Source: Inconstantimicrobium porci (GTDB lineage Bacteria > Bacillota > Clostridia > Clostridiales > Clostridiaceae). From it: DNA of 64,000 nucleotides. Within the stretch, counting starts at the first letter, position 1. Each line of letters opens with the position of its first letter. This document shows, one piece after another, positions 37,620 to 46,197 of the stretch. The DNA is taken from positions 18,580 to 82,579 of the forward strand of contig NZ_VULX01000013.1 of NCBI RefSeq assembly GCF_009696465.1, given 5' to 3'. Both the position numbers and the translations under genes were made by a program. Under the pieces are notes generated by a model. That model worked only from the letters and a program-made list of their open reading frames with translations, did not search any database and was not told the origin of the DNA.

Positions 37620-37880
37620 TTACTCAGTTGTGAATGGTAATAATGCTATATTTCTAGCTCTCTTTACTGCATCAGTAATTTGTCTCTGATGCTTTGCACA
37701 TGTACCAGAAATTCTTCTTGGAAGAATCTTTCCTCTTTCTGTTACATATTTTCTTAGCTTATTAACATCTTTGTAGTCTATTCCTTCAGCTTTTTCAGCA
37801 CAGAATACACAAACCTTTTTTCTAGATCTTCTCATCTTTCCATTAGGTCTTCTGTTGTTATTAGCTTCTTTATTCATCAT
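37620..37880 (-). CDS. rpsR: 30S ribosomal protein S18
   Basis: 86 aa; [20 protein letters not shown] and [24 protein letters not shown] are characteristic. The zinc-coordinating Cys residues (CVFC, and C in SGTC) are retained, a C+ type S18. Start ATG 37880 after AAGGAGG; a second ATG follows immediately. S18 pairs with S6 and also binds the leader of this operon. Confidence 0.96.
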   Translation of the reverse strand: MMNKEANNNRRPNGKMRRSRKKVCVFCAEKAEGIDYKDVNKLRKYVTERGKILPRRISGTCAKHQRQITDAVKRARNIALLPFTTE

Positions 37881-37902
37881 TCTTCCCTCCTTACCTAATT
37901 TA

Positions 37903-38352
37903 TTAGAATGGTATATCTCCATCATCTACAGGAGTCATATCTTCTTCACCATGGCCGCCTCCAAAGCTACTTGAAGGAGCACTATCATATCCAGCAGAGT
38001 GTCCGCCAAAGTTATCAGTAGCCTGACCTGAATGTGAACTCTTACCTAAGAATTCAACTTCATTAGCTACAACTTCTGTGACATATCTCTTTGTACCATC
38101 TTTGGCTTCATAAGACCTTGTTTGGATTCTTCCGCCAACAGCCATCTGACTACCTTTGTTCATATAATTAGCTACAGATTCTGCCTGCTTACCCCATACT
38201 ACTACAGGAATAAAATCAGCTTCTCTCTGCTTAGTTGCTGCATTATACTTATCAACTGCTAGTGTTAATGTTGTGACTGCTGTACCTGAACCTGGAGTAA
38301 ATCTTAATTCAGGATCCTTTGTAAGTCTTCCTATTAGAAATACTTTGTTCAT
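37903..38352 (-). CDS. ssb: Single-stranded DNA-binding protein
   Basis: 149 aa. OB fold beginning [23 protein letters not shown], with [23 protein letters not shown]; Gly/Ser-rich linker; acidic C-terminal tail [13 protein letters not shown] that recruits replication and repair partners. Located between rpsF and rpsR as in most Firmicutes. Confidence 0.97.
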   Translation of the reverse strand: MNKVFLIGRLTKDPELRFTPGSGTAVTTLTLAVDKYNAATKQREADFIPVVVWGKQAESVANYMNKGSQMAVGGRIQTRSYEAKDGTKRYVTEVVANEVEFLGKSSHSGQATDNFGGHSAGYDSAPSSSFGGGHGEEDMTPVDDGDIPF

Positions 38353-38372
38353 GTTAGAACACCAACCTTTTA

Positions 38373-38660
38373 TTACTCTTCATCTTTAACGATAATATGT
38401 CTCATAACGCCGTCAGTAATTCTGAATATTCTATCTAATTCGCTTGGTAATTCAGGATTAGCTGAGAAGTTTATTAATGTGTAGAAACCTTCAGACTTCT
38501 TGTTTATTTCGTAAGCAAGCTTTCTCTTACCCCAAACGTCAACATTGTCTACAGTTCCACCTTCATTTTCTATTACACCCTTGAATTTTTCAGTAGCAGC
38601 CTTTATAGCTTCTTCATCCATTGCTGGGTCTAATATAAATATAGTTTCATACTTTCTCAT
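38373..38660 (-). CDS. rpsF: 30S ribosomal protein S6
   Basis: 95 aa, [18 protein letters not shown], with [21 protein letters not shown]. Start ATG 38660 with GGAGGTG upstream; an upstream in-frame ATG reads through the leader RNA and is not used. First gene of rpsF-ssb-rpsR. Confidence 0.96.
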   Translation of the reverse strand: MRKYETIFILDPAMDEEAIKAATEKFKGVIENEGGTVDNVDVWGKRKLAYEINKKSEGFYTLINFSANPELPSELDRIFRITDGVMRHIIVKDEE

Positions 38661-38667
38661 TATGTTT

Positions 38668-38716
38668 GCACCTCCTCCCCTCGGTCTATGGCTGTGTTTT
38701 ACACAGCAGGGATTAC
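38668..38716 (-). promoter_or_regulatory. Probable S6:S18-binding autoregulatory leader of rpsF
   Basis: Minus strand before rpsF: outer arm TCCCT pairs with AGGGGA, inner stem GCTGTGT / ACACAGC, and an asymmetric internal loop containing CCG on the 3' side. This matches the known architecture of the rpsF leader where the S6:S18 complex contacts the CCG. The 3' arm is next to the ribosome binding site, so binding would block translation. Confidence 0.65.
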
Positions 38717-38801
38717 AATAAATCATTTTATCATAGGTATTTGTTAATTACAAGTAATATGAAAAATTATATTACTTTATTTTTTAGATTTTTAAACATT
38801 T

Positions 38802-38984
38802 TTAACCATATATCTTTTTAGCATTCTTCTGGAACTTAGATCTTGGCAACATGACAATTCTTCCACAGCCAATACATTTTATTTTTACATCTGCTCCTAC
38901 TCTTATTATTTCCCAGTCATAACTTCCACATGGATGCTGTTTCTTCATTCTTACAACATCACCAACATCAAAACTTTCTATCAT
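38802..38984 (-). CDS. DUF951 domain protein
   Basis: 60-aa basic protein: FDVGDVVRMKKQHPCGSYDW, then IKCIGCGRIVMLPRSKFQK. Cys in HPCG and CIGC are typical of the family and may hold zinc. Conserved in Firmicutes upstream of rpsF or next to mscS-type genes; possibly RNA or ribosome-associated, but not demonstrated to my knowledge. Confidence 0.88.
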   Translation of the reverse strand: MIESFDVGDVVRMKKQHPCGSYDWEIIRVGADVKIKCIGCGRIVMLPRSKFQKNAKKIYG

Positions 38985-39002
38985 ATATATCCCCCTTTTG
39001 TA

Positions 39003-39902
39003 TTATTTCTCAATATTATCAAAATTAACTATATGCAATTTCTGATAAGGAATTTCTACATTATTTTCATCAAGTGCTTCCTTAAGCATCTTTCTAAGTC
39101 TTGTTTCATTTGTAAGCTGAGTAAGTGGTTTAACTTTTCCATTTACTCTTATAGTAACGCTTGAATCATTTAACTTAGTCACTCCAAGTACAGCAGGTTT
39201 TTCAATTATATCATCATTACCTTTTGCAAACTTATCACATGCTTTGTTAATTACTTCTATAGCCTTATCAATACTTTCTTCATAAGCAATATCAACATCA
39301 ACTGTAATTCTTACATTTTCCTTGCAGTGATTTGTAACAACTTTTATAGAACCATTAGGCATGATATGTGTATTTCCATTAAAATCCACAAGTTTAGTAC
39401 TTCTAAGACCAATGCTGCTTACTATACCACTATAATTATCATCTATTGTGATGTAATCTCCTACTCCAAATTGATCTTCAAAAATAATAAAAAATCCATT
39501 GGCTATATCATTTACTATATCTTTAGCACCAAAACCTATTACAGCTCCTCCTATACCAGCAAAAGTAAGTGACATTCCTCCTGTAAGTTTATCTAATATA
39601 GCTGCAATTCCTATAAAATATACAGTATACTTCAAGACACTTTTTAAAATAGCTCCTATAGTTGTTACCTTCTTAGTATCCATAGAGAATCTAGCCTGAC
39701 TCTCAGACTGTCTCTTAACAAATCTGTTTATTGCGTAATTTCCAATCTTGATTACAGCAAACATTACTACCGCTATAATCGCAACAGCAATAAGTCTTCC
39801 TATTAAACCGTATATTGTTTCTAATTTTATTACGCCATAACTTCCAAATCTTACAATTTCATTTTTATCATCTACCGAGAATATGTTTCCTAAAATTCCC
39901 AT
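39003..39902 (-). CDS. Small-conductance mechanosensitive channel (MscS family)
   Basis: 299 aa. Three membrane helices (about 28-60, 80-105, 112-140); the third includes the Gly/Ala-rich pore pattern AGIGGAVIGFGAKDIVNDIANGF-like segment (residues ~115-138), followed by the beta domain FEDQFGVGDYITIDD and a C-terminal alpha/beta domain. Opens on membrane tension after osmotic downshift. Directly upstream of the DUF951 gene, with 18 bases between. Confidence 0.92.
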   Translation of the reverse strand: MGILGNIFSVDDKNEIVRFGSYGVIKLETIYGLIGRLIAVAIIAVVMFAVIKIGNYAINRFVKRQSESQARFSMDTKKVTTIGAILKSVLKYTVYFIGIAAILDKLTGGMSLTFAGIGGAVIGFGAKDIVNDIANGFFIIFEDQFGVGDYITIDDNYSGIVSSIGLRSTKLVDFNGNTHIMPNGSIKVVTNHCKENVRITVDVDIAYEESIDKAIEVINKACDKFAKGNDDIIEKPAVLGVTKLNDSSVTIRVNGKVKPLTQLTNETRLRKMLKEALDENNVEIPYQKLHIVNFDNIEK

Positions 39903-39918
39903 ACACTTCCTCCGTATA

Positions 39919-40164
39919 TTACTTTATTTTTTCTAATGAATTATTGTTTATCTTATATATATTTTTGTAGCTTATCTTTTCATCATCAATAAATTCTTCA
40001 CTTTTGCTATATACTTCATCATCAAACACTATACATATGCCACAGCTATGAGTTATCTGTGTAGGAGTCGGCATTACCATTATATTGAATTTTTTTTCTT
40101 TTAATCTGCTTTCCGCATTTACCGCATCATGATTATTCTTAAACACCATTAAATACTTATTCAT
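39919..40164 (-). CDS. DUF3343 protein (putative Se/S carrier-like)
   Basis: 81 aa beginning MNKYLMVFKNNHDAVNAESRL with MPTPTQITHSCGICIVF in the middle. The SCGIC segment is the conserved, probably redox or sulfur/selenium-carrying site of the family. Start ATG 40164 follows GAAAGGTG; the upstream in-frame ATG is unsupported. Genes of this type are often near selenium or persulfide metabolism; here a cysteine-desulfurase-like gene lies divergently across a 500-base gap. Confidence 0.82.
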   Translation of the reverse strand: MNKYLMVFKNNHDAVNAESRLKEKKFNIMVMPTPTQITHSCGICIVFDDEVYSKSEEFIDDEKISYKNIYKINNNSLEKIK

Positions 40165-40411
40165 TAAAACACACCTTTCATTTAATAATATTGGTTCATA
40201 CATAATTACTTATTCAAGAATCAAAGCAATTACTATTAGTATATATTATAATTTTTGCTAAGTGAAGAACATTTATTTTGAAACTTAACCACCTGTAATA
40301 GATGAAAAAAAATTTTTCTTCATATATAATAAGTAGTAGTTTTTTACTTTAATAATAAGAAATAAAAGCTGATATATTCAATAAACTCAGCTGATTGAAA
40401 TGAAATTCATT

Positions 40412-40611
40412 ATTGAATGTATAATGTATAATTTCGGATAAAACTTCGCTAAAGCACAGTTTTTATAAAAGTATAAGTAAATACATTTATCTTTAAAATA
40501 TTTTTAATTCATTAATTCGGTAGCTTGAAGGTATCCTCCATTAAAATTTATAAATCCGCAAACGGATTTCATCCTTAATTATACATTACACAATATACAT
40601 TCTACATTAAT
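40412..40611. repeat. Core-plus-arms repeat, copy 3 (arms built on ATGTATA)
   Basis: Fills the middle of the ~510-base gap between the DUF3343 and desulfurase-like genes. Left arm ATTGAATGTATAATGTATAA, right arm its imperfect complement near 40577-40611. Core: AAAACT/AGTTTT hairpin (40440-40463), GAAGGTATCCTCCATTAAAAT, and AAATCCG/CGGATTT hairpin followed by CATCCT. Same core as the copies at 19653 and 26515. No gene seen in the rest of the gap. Confidence 0.6.
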
Positions 40612-40673
40612 TCGATAAACTCTCATTCAGTAAAACTATTAATATAATACTAAAATAAGGAGACTAATACGAT

Positions 40674-41828
40674 ATGAGTATATATTTAGATAATGCATCT
40701 ACTTCTTTTCCAAAGCCAAAGGAAGTACTTGATTCAATAAATAATTTTATGATTAATTTAGGTGGAAACTCTGGTAGAGGCTCTTCTTCAAGTTCATTAA
40801 AAAGCAGTCATGTCACTTATAATTGTCGAGAAGCAGTAGCTCAGTTTTTCAATTTTAATAAATCTGAGAATGTTATTTTTACTAATAATATAACATCTTC
40901 ATTAAACATACTTCTTAATTCAATCGTGCAGGAAGGATGGCATGTTATAACTTCAACTATGGAACATAACTCTGTGTTAAGACCTCTATTCAAACTTAAA
41001 GAAGAACGAAATATAGAATTAACAGTAGTGCAAGCCGATAATAACGGATTTGTTGCTGCTGCTGATATCGATAATGCTATAAAAGATAACACAAAGCTTG
41101 TTATTCTTTCACAAGCTTCAAATGTTATAGGAAATATTCAGCCTTTAAAAGAAATTGGTGAATTATGCAGGAAAAAAAGCATATATTTTATTATTGATAC
41201 TGCTCAGTCTGCTGGAGGTATTAATGTAGATTTTAAGGAGCTTAACTGTAATGCATTAGCTTTTACTGGTCACAAGGGACTTCTTGGTCCTCAGGGTATA
41301 GGTGGATTTATAATAGATGATGATTTAAATGATATCGCCAAACCTGTTTTTGTAGGTGGTACAGGAAGTATGTCATATTCATTGGTTCAACCTGATTTTC
41401 TTCCTGATAAATTTGAGAGCGGTACACTTAATACACCTGGAATAGCAGGCTTGTATTCAGCAATAAATTATATTAATAAAGAAACTATAAATGCTATCCA
41501 CACAAAGGAAATGTATTTATCTAGACTTCTTTTAGATGACTTAAACAACATGGATTACATTACTTTATATGGTCCTAATACTACAATTAACAGATTGTCT
41601 ACTTTTTCAATAAATTTGAATGATATGAATTCAAATGAATTTTCATATTACCTTGATTCAAAATATAACATAATTACAAGAACAGGACTTCACTGTGCTC
41701 CTCTTGCTCATAAAACTATCGGTACTGAAAATATGGGTACAGTAAGAATAAGTATAGGCTATTTTAATACTGTGGAGGATATAAAAAGTCTTATTGATGC
41801 TATTTATCATATCCATAAGGGGGTTTAA
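40674..41828 (+). CDS. Cysteine desulfurase-like class V aminotransferase
   Basis: 384-aa PLP enzyme. MSIYLDNASTSFPKPKEV is the usual N-terminus; NSVLRPL with THxN-like TMEHNSV; FIIDTAQSAGG with the PLP-contacting Asp; catalytic Lys in AFTGHKGLLGPQG near residue 200; and a conserved Cys in RTGLHCAPLAHK near 341 that would take the persulfide. It belongs to the EF2568-type subfamily rather than IscS/NifS, to judge from length and the RTGLHCAP segment. AAGGAG precedes the ATG. Followed after 5 bases by ytvI-like gene. Confidence 0.88.
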   Translation: MSIYLDNASTSFPKPKEVLDSINNFMINLGGNSGRGSSSSSLKSSHVTYNCREAVAQFFNFNKSENVIFTNNITSSLNILLNSIVQEGWHVITSTMEHNSVLRPLFKLKEERNIELTVVQADNNGFVAAADIDNAIKDNTKLVILSQASNVIGNIQPLKEIGELCRKKSIYFIIDTAQSAGGINVDFKELNCNALAFTGHKGLLGPQGIGGFIIDDDLNDIAKPVFVGGTGSMSYSLVQPDFLPDKFESGTLNTPGIAGLYSAINYINKETINAIHTKEMYLSRLLLDDLNNMDYITLYGPNTTINRLSTFSINLNDMNSNEFSYYLDSKYNIITRTGLHCAPLAHKTIGTENMGTVRISIGYFNTVEDIKSLIDAIYHIHKGV

Positions 41829-41833
41829 TTTTT

Positions 41834-42904
41834 ATGGAACAAAATATAGAATCAAAGTTAGCTAGATATTCATCATTTTTTATTATCTATACACTGATAT
41901 TTTATATTTTTGTTTCAACATTAAAATATACACTACCTTTTGTATTTGCATTTTGCATTGCTCTTCTCTTAAAAAAGCCCACAAAAGTATTAATGCACAA
42001 ATTTAACATAAGTCTGACTATAGCTTCGTTAATTACCTCATTATCTTTTTGGGCTGTTATCATACTTTTAAATGTTTTGCTTTTTTCTTTAATGATAGAT
42101 GAATTATTTATATTAGCCAAACGTGTTCAGTTATTTTTCTCTTCAGATTATAACAACTTAAATAGTCTGATGTCTAAGGCACAAAATAATCTTTTAAAAA
42201 TGAATATAGATCCAATAATTCTTAATTATTTAAAAGATAGTCTCTTGTCTTCATTCAAAGATATTGCAGGAAATATTATGTCTTTAAGCACAGCAGCACT
42301 GCAGTTCATAATAAACATTTTAAAATATATACCATATATTTTTATGCTTATAATCTTTACTATTATTTCAACATACTTTATAACAAAAGAACTTATTATT
42401 AGAAGCAGCAAGAGTTTAATCTCTTCTCGTAATTTCAGAGCTTCTTATTCTAATACTATCTCACAAGTATCAAATAGTTCAAAAAAAATGCTTAGCAGAT
42501 ATATACTATCATACTGTTTCTTGATTCTTATGTCTTTTTCTATTACATTTTTTGGCCTGGTAATATTAAGAATAAGATATAGTCTTCTTCTAAGTATACT
42601 ATGTTCAATCTTAGATTTGCTCCCTGTAGTAGGAATGCCTTTTGTATATATACCTTTATGTATTTTTTACTTTTTATCAGATGATTATTTTACTGCTATA
42701 GGACTTATTATATTATATTTTATTGTATTCATAAGCAGGCAAATCCTTGAACCTAAAGTAGTTTCTTCGACTCTTAATATTCATCCACTTGCAATACTTA
42801 TTTCTATCTTTATAGGACTTGAAGCAGGCGGAATTCGTGGTATGATTTATATGATTTTTCTTGTTATAAGTTATACTATATTAAAACAGTGTAATATATT
42901 ATAA
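41834..42904 (+). CDS. ytvI: AI-2E-family membrane protein, YtvI-like
   Basis: 356 aa, seven or eight membrane helices in the PerM/AI-2E arrangement: an N-terminal pair (YTLIFYIFVSTLKYTLPFVF), long extracytoplasmic loop with SMIDELFILAKR-like helix, and the C-terminal LLSILCSILDLLPVVGMPFVY to FVFISRQILEPKVVSS signature. In Bacillus the homologue is a sporulation-associated integral membrane protein; the assignment to YtvI rather than another PerM relative is by general resemblance and neighbourhood with yyaC. Confidence 0.8.
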   Translation: MEQNIESKLARYSSFFIIYTLIFYIFVSTLKYTLPFVFAFCIALLLKKPTKVLMHKFNISLTIASLITSLSFWAVIILLNVLLFSLMIDELFILAKRVQLFFSSDYNNLNSLMSKAQNNLLKMNIDPIILNYLKDSLLSSFKDIAGNIMSLSTAALQFIINILKYIPYIFMLIIFTIISTYFITKELIIRSSKSLISSRNFRASYSNTISQVSNSSKKMLSRYILSYCFLILMSFSITFFGLVILRIRYSLLLSILCSILDLLPVVGMPFVYIPLCIFYFLSDDYFTAIGLIILYFIVFISRQILEPKVVSSTLNIHPLAILISIFIGLEAGGIRGMIYMIFLVISYTILKQCNIL

Positions 42905-42969
42905 ATATTTATTTTTCATTGTATACATTTTTAATTTATTGGTAAAAATCCAAATATAGGAGGGTTTTT

Positions 42970-43539
42970 ATGAGTAAATTTATTATAGAATCAAATATGC
43001 AAAATTCATTTTTAACTCTTGGAAAGTATCTAGTAGATAAGGTTACACCAATACTAAAAACTAATAGTGATCTTATATTTTTATGTATTGGCAGTGACAG
43101 ATGCACAGGTGATTCCCTTGGTCCTCTTGTAGGCGATAAGATTCAGTTTCTTTCTTCTAATAATGTCTATGTTTATGGAAATCTAGAATCCACAGTAAAT
43201 GCAACCAATTTAGATAATGTTCTTACCACCATAAGATCAAATCATGTAAACCCATATATAATCGCAATAGATGCTTCTCTCGGCAATTCAGCTGACATAG
43301 GAAAAATTATAATAAATGATGAACCACTTTACCCAGGAAAAGCTCTAAATAAAAATCTACCTTCAATAGGAAACATAAGTATTGTCGGAATTGTTAATAT
43401 TTCAAGCCATTTTCAATTTACAACACTGCAAAACACTAGACTTTATACAGTTATGAAAATAGCTAACACTATTGCTAAAGGTATTTCATATTTTTCACTG
43501 AAACAAAATTATGATGATAATTGCTTGTCCAATATGTAA
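42970..43539 (+). CDS. yyaC: Spore protease YyaC (DUF1256)
   Basis: 189 aa. The family fingerprint LCIGSDRCTGDSLGPLVGDKI is at about residues 36-56, then AIDASLGNSADIGKI and SIGNISIVGIVNISS. The fold is related to the germination protease GPR and hydrogenase maturation peptidases. Present in spore formers and often near the parAB locus, as here. AGGAGGG precedes the ATG. Confidence 0.92.
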   Translation: MSKFIIESNMQNSFLTLGKYLVDKVTPILKTNSDLIFLCIGSDRCTGDSLGPLVGDKIQFLSSNNVYVYGNLESTVNATNLDNVLTTIRSNHVNPYIIAIDASLGNSADIGKIIINDEPLYPGKALNKNLPSIGNISIVGIVNISSHFQFTTLQNTRLYTVMKIANTIAKGISYFSLKQNYDDNCLSNM

Positions 43540-43543
43540 AAAT

Positions 43544-43670
43544 ATTTGAAATACATATTATTAAGCTTTTATAGTAAACTCACTCCAAGTCGTTTCTTCA
43601 TATGTCTTGAACTCCTCGGATTACTAAAGGCTGAAATTGCATTATACTATTTTTTAATTAAGTTGAAATC
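43544..43670 (-). repeat. Conserved-loop hairpin repeat, copy 2
   Basis: Between yyaC and the DUF4446 gene. On the minus strand the long hairpin (43613-43544) has CAAGACATATG / CATATGTATTTC-type arms around GAAACGACTTGGAGTG and ends in ATTTTTACA. Upstream on the same strand the GCAATTTC...TAATCC segment matches copy 1, while the 12-bp stem is imperfect. A further inverted repeat TTGAAA / TTTCAA is at 43661-43683. Confidence 0.55.
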
Positions 43671-43740
43671 CTTTGTTTTCAACTCTTTACATCATTAAAA
43701 TTTCATCTTTTTCAACGCAACTTTCTCGAGACATTGAAAA

Positions 43741-43765
43741 AATGCAGAAGCTCTGCTTCTGCATT
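43741..43765 (-). terminator. Terminator of the parB-DUF4446 unit
   Basis: AATGCAGAAGC / GCTTCTGCATT perfect stem with a 3-base loop, followed on the minus strand by TTTTTC. Five bases past the DUF4446 stop region. Confidence 0.85.
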
Positions 43766-43769
43766 TTCA

Positions 43770-44273
43770 TTAATTTACTTTATTTATTGCTTCATTAAGA
43801 ACATCAAGCTCTTCTTCTGATAAGTCATATCTTGATATTCCCTTATCAACTGGTTTAGCATAAGTTGTACTTTCGTTTCTTCCAAATATACTAGTTAATA
43901 TTAGTCCATCGTTATTTTCATCTAACATGGCAATTGAGAAACTCAAGTCGCTTCCTATATCCTCAAATGCCTTATATCTTGTAATAGCAATTTTCTGAAC
44001 ACATGATTTAGTTTTCTTTTTTAAGTCTTTGATTTCTTTTAAGCACTCTTTTGACTTTTCTTCAGATTCATTAATTGAATCTAGATTATTAATAATTAGT
44101 TCTTCAAGATTCTGAGTACTTGTGCCTCTCATCATCTTCTTATATCTACTTTCTATATTATTTATTGCTTTACCCTGTACTAAAACTATTATAAATAATA
44201 GAATTACTATTACTGATAATCCAATAATTATATATGGGCTAAACAATTGTATGTTACTAATTACCTGATGCAT
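43770..44273 (-). CDS. DUF4446 membrane-anchored protein
   Basis: 167 aa: one N-terminal membrane helix (IIIGLSVIVILLFIIVLVQG), a coiled-coil segment (about 55-100), and a conserved C-terminal domain with RYKAFEDIGSDLSFSIAMLD followed by GLILTSIFGRNESTTYAKPV. Conserved downstream of parB in clostridia. Function unknown; position suggests a link to origin segregation or sporulation but nothing in the sequence shows it. Confidence 0.88.
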   Translation of the reverse strand: MHQVISNIQLFSPYIIIGLSVIVILLFIIVLVQGKAINNIESRYKKMMRGTSTQNLEELIINNLDSINESEEKSKECLKEIKDLKKKTKSCVQKIAITRYKAFEDIGSDLSFSIAMLDENNDGLILTSIFGRNESTTYAKPVDKGISRYDLSEEELDVLNEAINKVN

Positions 44274-44294
44274 TTTTTCTTCCTTTCCTATAAA

Positions 44295-44310
44295 TGTTTC
44301 ACGTGAAACA
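44295..44310. promoter_or_regulatory. parS site 1
   Basis: Perfect 16-bp palindrome TGTTTCACGTGAAACA, identical to the Bacillus parS consensus. Located in the 38-base gap between parB and the DUF4446 gene. ParB would load here as a CTP-dependent clamp. Confidence 0.97.
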
Positions 44311-44311
44311 T

Positions 44312-45166
44312 TTATAAATTCATTATTTCTAATATTCTTTGTAAATCATCCTCTGAATAATATTCTATTTCGATTTTACCTCTGTTTTTCTTTTTATTTA
44401 TGTTAACTTTTGTTCCAAAATAATCTTGAAGTCTATTTTTGATATCCTTATAATAAGGGTTCATTTCATTACCTGCAGGTTCTTTTTTTGTAGTAGTCTG
44501 ATCTTCATTTAGCTTTTTAATTAGCCTTTCAGTTTCCCTAACAGATAGTTTTTCATCAATAATCTTTTCTGCAACTTTATATTGATTATCTTTATTCTGA
44601 ATACCAAGAAGAGCTCTTCCATGTCCTTCACTTAAGACTCCTTCAATTATGTACTGTTGTACTTTTTCATCAAGATTTAAAAGTCTTAACGTATTTGATA
44701 TAGCTGTTCTTGATTTTCCAATTATTGCGCTAAGTTCTTCTTGAACAATTTTAAATTCAGTTAATAACTGCTTATATGCCTTTGCTTCTTCAATAGCATT
44801 TAAGTCTTGTCTCTGGATATTTTCAATAAGAGATACTTCTAGTATTTCCTTATCGTCAAGATTCATTTCAATAACTGGAACTTTTTCAAGGCCAATAAGT
44901 TTAGCTGCTCTAAATCTTCTCTCACCAGCAACTATATTAAAAAATTCACCATCTCTATTTACTAATATAGGCTGTATTATTCCATGCTGCTTGATTGATT
45001 CTGCTAATTCAGAGATTTTCTCATTATCAAAATACTTTCTTGGTTGATTTGTATTTATTTTAAGCTTATTTAACTCAACATATTCTCTTTTATCTTCTTC
45101 ATTATTACTTTTTTCTTCAGGAATAAGTGCTCCTAAGCCCTTACCTAAACCATACTTCTTACCCAA
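44312..45166 (-). CDS. parB: Chromosome partitioning protein ParB (Spo0J)
   Basis: 284 aa. N-terminal CTPase motif region with NQPRKYFDNEKISELAESI and VAGERRFRAAKL (ParB box II), central helix-turn-helix (ELSAIIGKSRTAISNTLRLL), and a C-terminal dimerisation region. The opening GLGKGLGALIPE contacts ParA. Start adjoins the parA stop. Two perfect parS sites lie within 2 kb. Confidence 0.96.
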   Translation of the reverse strand: MGKKYGLGKGLGALIPEEKSNNEEDKREYVELNKLKINTNQPRKYFDNEKISELAESIKQHGIIQPILVNRDGEFFNIVAGERRFRAAKLIGLEKVPVIEMNLDDKEILEVSLIENIQRQDLNAIEEAKAYKQLLTEFKIVQEELSAIIGKSRTAISNTLRLLNLDEKVQQYIIEGVLSEGHGRALLGIQNKDNQYKVAEKIIDEKLSVRETERLIKKLNEDQTTTKKEPAGNEMNPYYKDIKNRLQDYFGTKVNINKKKNRGKIEIEYYSEDDLQRILEIMNL

Positions 45167-45940
45167 TTACTTCACCTCTTGTCTCTTTATAAATTCTTTT
45201 GTTAACTTATCATAGGCTTCAGCACCTCTGCATTTATCATCATAAAGCAATATTGGTAGACCAAAACTTGGAGCTTCTGCCAACCTTATATTTCTAGGAA
45301 TTTTTGTATTATACACTTTATCTTTAAAGTAATTCTTTACTTCTTTAAAAACTTCGTTACATAAATTAGTTCTTGAATCATACATTGTCATAATTACGCC
45401 TTCAACTTCTAAGTCTTTATTTAACGATTTTCTTACAAGATTAATTGTATTTATAAGTTGTCCAACACCTTCAAGTGCATAGAATTCACACTGTATTGGA
45501 ATTATAACAGAATCACATGCAGTTAATGCATTTAATGTTAATATTCCTAATGATGGTGGGCAGTCAATGAATATAAAATCAAATTCAGTATCATATTCTT
45601 TTAACTTTTCTTTTAATATTTTCTCTCTATCCTTAGATTCTATCATCTCTACTTCAGCACCAGCTAAATCCATATTTGCAGGTATTAAATATAAATTATC
45701 AACTAACTGGCTTTGAATAATAGCATCACTAATCTTTACATCTGAACTTGTCAAAATGTCATAAATAGAATATTTTAAACTTGTTTTATCAAAACCTAGC
45801 CCACTTGTAGTATTCCCTTGAGGATCAATATCTATAGCAAGAACTTTATAACCCATCATGGCTAGTCCTGAACATAAATTTATATTAGTAGTTGTCTTAC
45901 CGACACCACCTTTTTGATTAAAAATACAAATTGTTTTCAT
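45167..45940 (-). CDS. parA: Chromosome partitioning ATPase ParA (Soj)
   Basis: 257-aa deviant-Walker ATPase. MKTICIFNQKGGVGKTTTNIN contains the signature Lys and P-loop; DIDPQGNTTSGLG, FIDCPPSLGILTLNAL and a C-terminal basic DNA-binding surface are present. Start ATG 45940 has GGAGG five bases upstream; the ATG four codons earlier overlaps the ribosome binding site. Soj also regulates DnaA in Bacillus, whose gene is 8 kb away here. Confidence 0.96.
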   Translation of the reverse strand: MKTICIFNQKGGVGKTTTNINLCSGLAMMGYKVLAIDIDPQGNTTSGLGFDKTSLKYSIYDILTSSDVKISDAIIQSQLVDNLYLIPANMDLAGAEVEMIESKDREKILKEKLKEYDTEFDFIFIDCPPSLGILTLNALTACDSVIIPIQCEFYALEGVGQLINTINLVRKSLNKDLEVEGVIMTMYDSRTNLCNEVFKEVKNYFKDKVYNTKIPRNIRLAEAPSFGLPILLYDDKCRGAEAYDKLTKEFIKRQEVK

Positions 45941-46049
45941 TATGCCCTCCATATATCCAAAAAATCTCTAAATCTATGCCTTTATATGAATATTATAACT
46001 TTTTATGATAATTATTTAAAGGTGCATTTCTTAAATAAAAATAAAAAAA

Positions 46050-46118
46050 GTTTGAAAGACATATTTCGAGGCCTCCGTTGACACGCTCCAAATCAGCTCT
46101 ACATATATCTTTCAAACT
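46050..46118 (-). repeat. Conserved-loop hairpin repeat, copy 3
   Basis: Between noc and parA. Closing stem AGTTTGAAAGA-ATAT / ATATATCTTTCAAACT, 11 or more pairs; loop with CTGATTTGGAGCG on the minus strand; then CTTTTTTTATTT. Compared with copy 1, base pairs in the stem are exchanged (G-C for other pairs) while pairing is kept. Confidence 0.6.
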
Positions 46119-46178
46119 ATTAACTCTAATAGTACGTAAATTAAAGATTGTTTTATAGTTACTACAAGTGATTTTTAA

Positions 46179-46194
46179 TGTTTCACGTGAAACA
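46179..46194. promoter_or_regulatory. parS site 2
   Basis: Second perfect TGTTTCACGTGAAACA palindrome, three bases past the noc stop codon. Confidence 0.97.
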
Positions 46195-46197
46195 ATT

